Origin: JBFMFE01 sp040752295
GTDB lineage: Bacteria; UBP15; UBA6099; JBFMBQ01
DNA: 34,435 nt
Assembly: GCA_040752295.1 (NCBI GenBank)
Contig: JBFMFE010000072.1
Span: 1-34,435, forward strand
Direction of reading: 5' to 3'
The translations under genes and the position numbers were made by a program. Below are positions 31,397 to 34,435 of this stretch, in pieces. Every line of letters begins with the position of its first letter. Position 1 is the first letter of the stretch. Under the pieces are notes generated by a model. The model was not told the DNA's origin. It made no database searches and worked only from the letters and a program-made list of their open reading frames with translations.

Positions 31397-32541
31397 GCGC
31401 GGAGAAGGCGAAAGCGGCGGAGGTTCTCAGAGAGCGGCTTAACGAAACCCCGGCGCCGCTGCGCGCCGTCGTCGGCTTCGACGGATTCATTGACGAGATC
31501 ATACACGTCGTTGACAGGAGGGAGAGTTTCTCGCGGTTCGAGCGGATGGAGACGATGAGCCGGCTCGCGGAGCGGATCGCGTCCGCCGCCGGCAGAAGCG
31601 CGAACGTCGAGCTGGTCACGGTCAGGGAAAAGCTCGGCGGAAACGCCGCCATAATGGCGAACGCGCTCGGGCGGCTGGGCGTGGGTGTCACGTTCATAGG
31701 CAGCGTCGGGCGCCCCGCCGTGCACCCCGTCTTTCAGCCTATGGGGGAGCGCTGCCGCATCGTCTCGGTAGCCGCCCCGGCGCACACGGACGCGCTCGAG
31801 TTCCGGGACGGAAAACTGATGCTCGGCAAGATGAAGGTCCTCGAGGAGTTGACATGGGAGCGTATCGTTGCGGCGGCGCCGGCGGATGAACTGGCAGGCA
31901 TGATCGGCGGCGCGAACCTTCTCGCCATGTGCAACTGGACGATGCTTCCCTGGATGTCGGATATATGGAAGCACCTTCTCGAGGAGGTTTTGCCTTGTCT
32001 GCCTGCGCAGACAGTCCTGCCCGGGGGGGTTGAGAGGTTCGCGTTCTTCGACCTTGCCGACCCGGAGAAGCGTACGAAGGAAGACCTCGCGGAGGCGCTG
32101 AGGCTGATTCAGCGGTTTTCGGAGCGTTTCAACGTGATTCTGGGCATGAACGAGCGAGAGGCTCAGCAGGTGGCGCGTGTTCTGGGCGCTGAGGCGGGTC
32201 TGCCCTGCCGGCAGACGGACGGCGGGGAAAGCGCGGAGGAACTCTGCCGTTTCATCGCCTCGAAAATGAACATACACGCCGTGGTCGTTCACCCGGTTGA
32301 CCGTGCGGTCGCCGTCATCGGGTGCGAGACGTACGTTCAGGCGGGACCTTACACGGAGTCGCCGCTGATCACGACCGGGGCAGGGGATCACTTCAACGCC
32401 GGATTCTGCCTCGGGCGGGCGGCGGGACTTGACGCGGGGCAGTCGCTCCTCCTCGGCGCGGGCTGTTCGGGGTACTATGTACGCACCGCCGCGTCGCCGG
32501 CGTTGCCGGAGCTTCTTGAATTCACAGAGACGCTGGGTTGA
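31393..32541 (+). CDS. PfkB-family carbohydrate kinase with palindrome-derived insertions
   Basis: A 382-aa ribokinase-fold protein: VVGFDGFIDEI (27-37), the GGNAAIMANALGRLGV helix (82-97), GMNEREAQQV (251-260), and the catalytic TTGAGDHFNAGF with Asp332 as base. It phosphorylates a sugar or nucleoside-like alcohol; the substrate is unclear. Two stretches, around residues 200-212 (LPCLPAQTVLPGG) and 269-278 (GLPCRQTDGG), are encoded by small palindromes (see the repeat entries) and look like in-frame insertions. ATG 31393 is chosen because the family N-terminus follows; the upstream frame runs through the repeat pair and is not protein-like. Confidence 0.8.
   Translation: MSAEKAKAAEVLRERLNETPAPLRAVVGFDGFIDEIIHVVDRRESFSRFERMETMSRLAERIASAAGRSANVELVTVREKLGGNAAIMANALGRLGVGVTFIGSVGRPAVHPVFQPMGERCRIVSVAAPAHTDALEFRDGKLMLGKMKVLEELTWERIVAAAPADELAGMIGGANLLAMCNWTMLPWMSDIWKHLLEEVLPCLPAQTVLPGGVERFAFFDLADPEKRTKEDLAEALRLIQRFSERFNVILGMNEREAQQVARVLGAEAGLPCRQTDGGESAEELCRFIASKMNIHAVVVHPVDRAVAVIGCETYVQAGPYTESPLITTGAGDHFNAGFCLGRAAGLDAGQSLLLGAGCSGYYVRTAASPALPELLEFTETLG
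31996..32013. repeat. Palindrome inside the kinase gene (1)
   Basis: TGTCTGC (31996-32002) and GCAGACA (32007-32013) are perfect arms around CTGC. The core resembles the repeat at 27340-27357 in the yebC-side gap. Confidence 0.6.
32198..32216. repeat. Palindrome inside the kinase gene (2)
   Basis: GTCTGCC (32198-32204) and GGCAGAC (32210-32216) are perfect arms around CTGCC. Same core as the first palindrome 200 bases upstream. Confidence 0.6.
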
Positions 32542-33186
32542 AGAAGAGCCGCCGCGAAGACCGGAGTACGGAGCCTGTTTTTCCAGCCATGAAAAAGTGA
32601 AATCCCGAAAAGTTGAAAAATTTCATCGGGGAAAGTCAGATTATCAGGGAAAAATATGGGAACGAGGCGCGAAGGGCTTTGGAGTGCGGTGATTTATCAC
32701 CGCTTTGCCTTTGCCGGCGATTAATCGCCGGCCCTGAAAGCGGCGCTGAAGTGCCGCACTCCAAAGTTGCAAAAACCGCTACAATAGGGAAATTTTCTTG
32801 CCGTGTAGATGGTTGACATGAGTTTTTATGGGGCTGATCACCACCGGAAGTGTCTTTCAACTTTTGGGGATTGCGCCAGCCATGAAAAAAATTTCAACAA
32901 AACGCAATTATTTGCGGCAAACCGACTGTGTATCATTTTACACATATCTGAAAAAACGCCACTTTAAGCCATTCCCTGTATCAAAAAAGAAACATTTCCC
33001 TGGCATGATTATTGCTTATATTTAATGTTTGAGTCTATGTATTGAGTGTATATATATGTTGCACTATCGAAAAATAGTAAGTATGTTGAACGTACGCCCG
33101 GCGGAAGGGATTGAATATCGGGCAATCGGAAAAGGCGTTTGGAAATCGAATTTTTGTGGTAAATTAGCGAAATAGTGAGAAATCCG
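32542..33186. other. AT-richer intergenic region
   Basis: Base composition shifts from GC-rich to AT-richer after the kinase. The 14-mer CCAGCCATGAAAAA occurs twice (32583-32596 and 32876-32889). A three-armed palindrome lies at 32677-32766. TGGTAAATT (33157-33165) is a possible extended -10 for the gene at 33187. Open frames here are short and not protein-like. Confidence 0.5.
32677..32766. repeat. Three-armed palindromic (cloverleaf) element
   Basis: CTTTGGAGTGCGG (32677-32689) and CCGCACTCCAAAG (32754-32766) are perfect 13-bp outer arms. Inside are three hairpins: GCGGTGA/TCACCGC (32686-32703), the perfect 20-bp palindrome 32713-32732 (GCCGGCGATT and its complement), and GCGGCGCT/AGTGCCGC (32740-32757, one mismatch). 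No protein is encoded. It looks like a dispersed non-autonomous repeat. Confidence 0.8.
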
Positions 33187-33594
33187 ATGGGCGACATAAT
33201 AAAACGCTACGAAGCGAAATCAACCGAAACGGAGGCCGGGCGCAGGTTAAGGTTTTTATATGATTCCGGCTCGCCGAGAACGTTCATCAAAAAGAGCGCG
33301 GCTTTGAAGATGAAAGATGTTTTCGAATTGAGGAATCCGCGCATTTTCCATGGTATGGGCGATGGAAAATTTTCAGCAACCCACGCAATGATGCTCCTTG
33401 TGAAACTCAAAGGCATCTGGGTGGATTATTTGTGTTACGTAGTGCCCGATAAGGTCTTTGAGGAAGAGTACGATGTCCTGGTCGGTCACGATTTTATGCG
33501 GATTTATGATATTTCGCTTAACCTCAGGAAGAGGGACGTGATAATTTCAAAGGGTGCTCTCATAAGCGGTATGAAGATAAAAAAAGCCGCATGA
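33187..33594 (+). CDS. Retropepsin-like aspartyl protease domain protein
   Basis: A 135-aa protein (139 aa if GTG 33175 is used). The active-site triplet Asp26-Ser27-Gly28 lies in FLYDSGSPRTFI, the place of D-T/S-G in retroviral-type (clan AA) aspartyl proteases, and the second landmark YDVLVGHDFM (95-104) matches their hydrophobic-hydrophobic-G-x-D-F/L element. As a single domain it would have to act as a dimer. No signal peptide or membrane anchor. Neither start has a clear ribosome-binding site; a possible extended -10 ends only 9 bases before GTG 33175, so the message may be almost leaderless. Codon use is more AT-rich than the neighbours, suggesting transfer. Proteolysis itself is inferred. 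Confidence 0.65.
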   Translation: MGDIIKRYEAKSTETEAGRRLRFLYDSGSPRTFIKKSAALKMKDVFELRNPRIFHGMGDGKFSATHAMMLLVKLKGIWVDYLCYVVPDKVFEEEYDVLVGHDFMRIYDISLNLRKRDVIISKGALISGMKIKKAA

Positions 33595-33645
33595 TGAAAT
33601 GGGCTGAAAAAACGTGTTTGCTGCTCGGAACATAAGATATACGCA

Positions 33646-34435
33646 ATGAGACGATACCTGCCCCTCGCAGCCGCGATCGTGTTCGTTCTGTTTGCGTCCG
33701 CGCCCGCGCGCGCCAGTACGCTTGACGTGACATCGAGCTGGTCAGCCGACACGGGGGGCAGTACATGGTACGACACCGACGCGACAGATTACGTAGGAAA
33801 ATCCGGCGCAACCGCCTGGCGTTCGGCGGTCAAGTTCGATATAAGCGGGATCCCCGCCTGCTCTGTTACAAGCGTTTTGCTTTACGTGAACGTTACGACC
33901 GCAAAGGCAGGGCACACGGCGAGGATAGCGGGGCTTTCGACCGATCCGTCCACGCAGACCCCGGCGGACGGATGGGCGGCGATCGCGGGAGGGACGGAGT
34001 ACGTCGCGAGTTCCGCCATACTCGCAATCGCCGGCTGGCGGAGCCAGAACCTTGGAGCTACGGCGGCGAGCGATCTTCAGAATGCGCTCGGGACGAAGAC
34101 CTGGTTCGCGATCGGTTTGAAGCATACGACAGAAGCCGCCAGCACACTCGCTGTTATTGACAGCAACGCGACAGCGAACAAGCCTTACCTCCGTGTAACG
34201 TTCGACTGCACCGGCTACAACATTCCCCCTTATTCCGTGACGGACGACAACAATTACGACGGTCAGACTCTCGTGGAGAGCGGAACGCGCGCGATGAACA
34301 TAACCGTCAAGGACTGGGTGCTGACGGCGGCGACCATAACTCTGAAATACTGGCGCGAGGGAATTGACGACGACGATCTCGACGGCTTGTGCGACGTCGG
34401 CGAGGAAAACTCGCTCACATTGAGCGGAACGCCCG
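33646..34435 (+). CDS. N-terminal part of a large exported protein, DNRLRE-like
   Basis: The frame from ATG 33646 is open to the window edge (263 codons). A clear signal peptide is seen (RR start, hydrophobic 5-17, likely cut after APARA near residue 23). Residues 24-190 resemble the DNRLRE/CBM-type beta-sandwich: WRSAVKFDISGIPACSVTSV and LLYVNVT, ending KPYLRVTFDC. Such modules occur at the start of large secreted or surface proteins. A second, Asp-rich part begins near 240 (GIDDDDLDGLCDVGEENS), which resembles calcium-binding repeats. The rest is outside the window. No strong ribosome-binding site is visible. Confidence 0.7.
   Translation, partial: MRRYLPLAAAIVFVLFASAPARASTLDVTSSWSADTGGSTWYDTDATDYVGKSGATAWRSAVKFDISGIPACSVTSVLLYVNVTTAKAGHTARIAGLSTDPSTQTPADGWAAIAGGTEYVASSAILAIAGWRSQNLGATAASDLQNALGTKTWFAIGLKHTTEAASTLAVIDSNATANKPYLRVTFDCTGYNIPPYSVTDDNNYDGQTLVESGTRAMNITVKDWVLTAATITLKYWREGIDDDDLDGLCDVGEENSLTLSGTP

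Noticed and set aside
32828..33025. 65-codon frame in the AT-rich gap
   Set aside because: Lys/Phe-rich composition, no ribosome-binding site, and it starts within a repeated 14-mer region.

Overview
The window is GC-rich, gene-dense DNA from a bacterium. RlmD, RuvC, YebC, bacterial Shine-Dalgarno sites, sigma70-like promoters and two-component systems all point to Bacteria. I cannot name the phylum from sequence alone. An Hmc-type redox module, Cys-less thiolase/DUF35 genes and several dispersed palindromic elements would fit an uncultured anaerobic lineage, but that is inference.

Layout. (1) 1-2454: the 3' end of an unidentified gene, then a 677-aa six-hairpin-glycosidase-like protein. (2) 2525-6425: a regulated redox module with an Rrf2-type Fe-S regulator, a b-haem membrane subunit (HmcE/DsrM/NarI-like), an Fe-S/CCG-domain subunit (HmcF/DsrK-like) and a lone receiver protein (Rrf1-like). 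(3) 6799-9503: rlmD overlapping a GH84 beta-N-acetylglucosaminidase gene. (4) 9576-12300, minus strand: a small gene whose frame continues past a TAA, a tRNA-dihydrouridine synthase, and a PIG-V-like mannosyltransferase; a PHP-domain protein is divergent from these. (5) 13094-17137: two thiolase-fold proteins that appear to lack the catalytic Cys and His, a SCP2-SCP2-DUF35 fusion, and a stand-alone DUF35 protein. A NarL-type sensor kinase/regulator pair follows (17319-19507). (6) 19723-23389: nitrogen assimilation, with an unusual glutamate-synthase-like protein, glutamine synthetase, and a PII protein without the uridylylated tyrosine. (7) 23555-27115: an exported purple-acid-phosphatase-like enzyme and an RND/MMPL exporter. 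(8) 27116-31077: a repeat-rich gap, then yebC-ruvC, a DUF362 protein and a DMT transporter on the minus strand. (9) 31207-34435: palindromic repeats, a PfkB-type kinase carrying two such palindromes inside its coding sequence, a three-armed palindromic element, an AT-richer segment with a retropepsin-like protein, and the start of a large exported protein cut by the window edge.

The strongest candidates for something under-described are the thiolase/DUF35 cluster at 13094-17137 with its adjacent two-component system, the nitrogen block with a Tyr51-less PII and a glutamate-synthase-like protein lacking its usual cluster motif, and the family of small palindromes that appears both between genes and inside a kinase gene. 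No tRNA, rRNA, CRISPR array or complete insertion sequence was seen.
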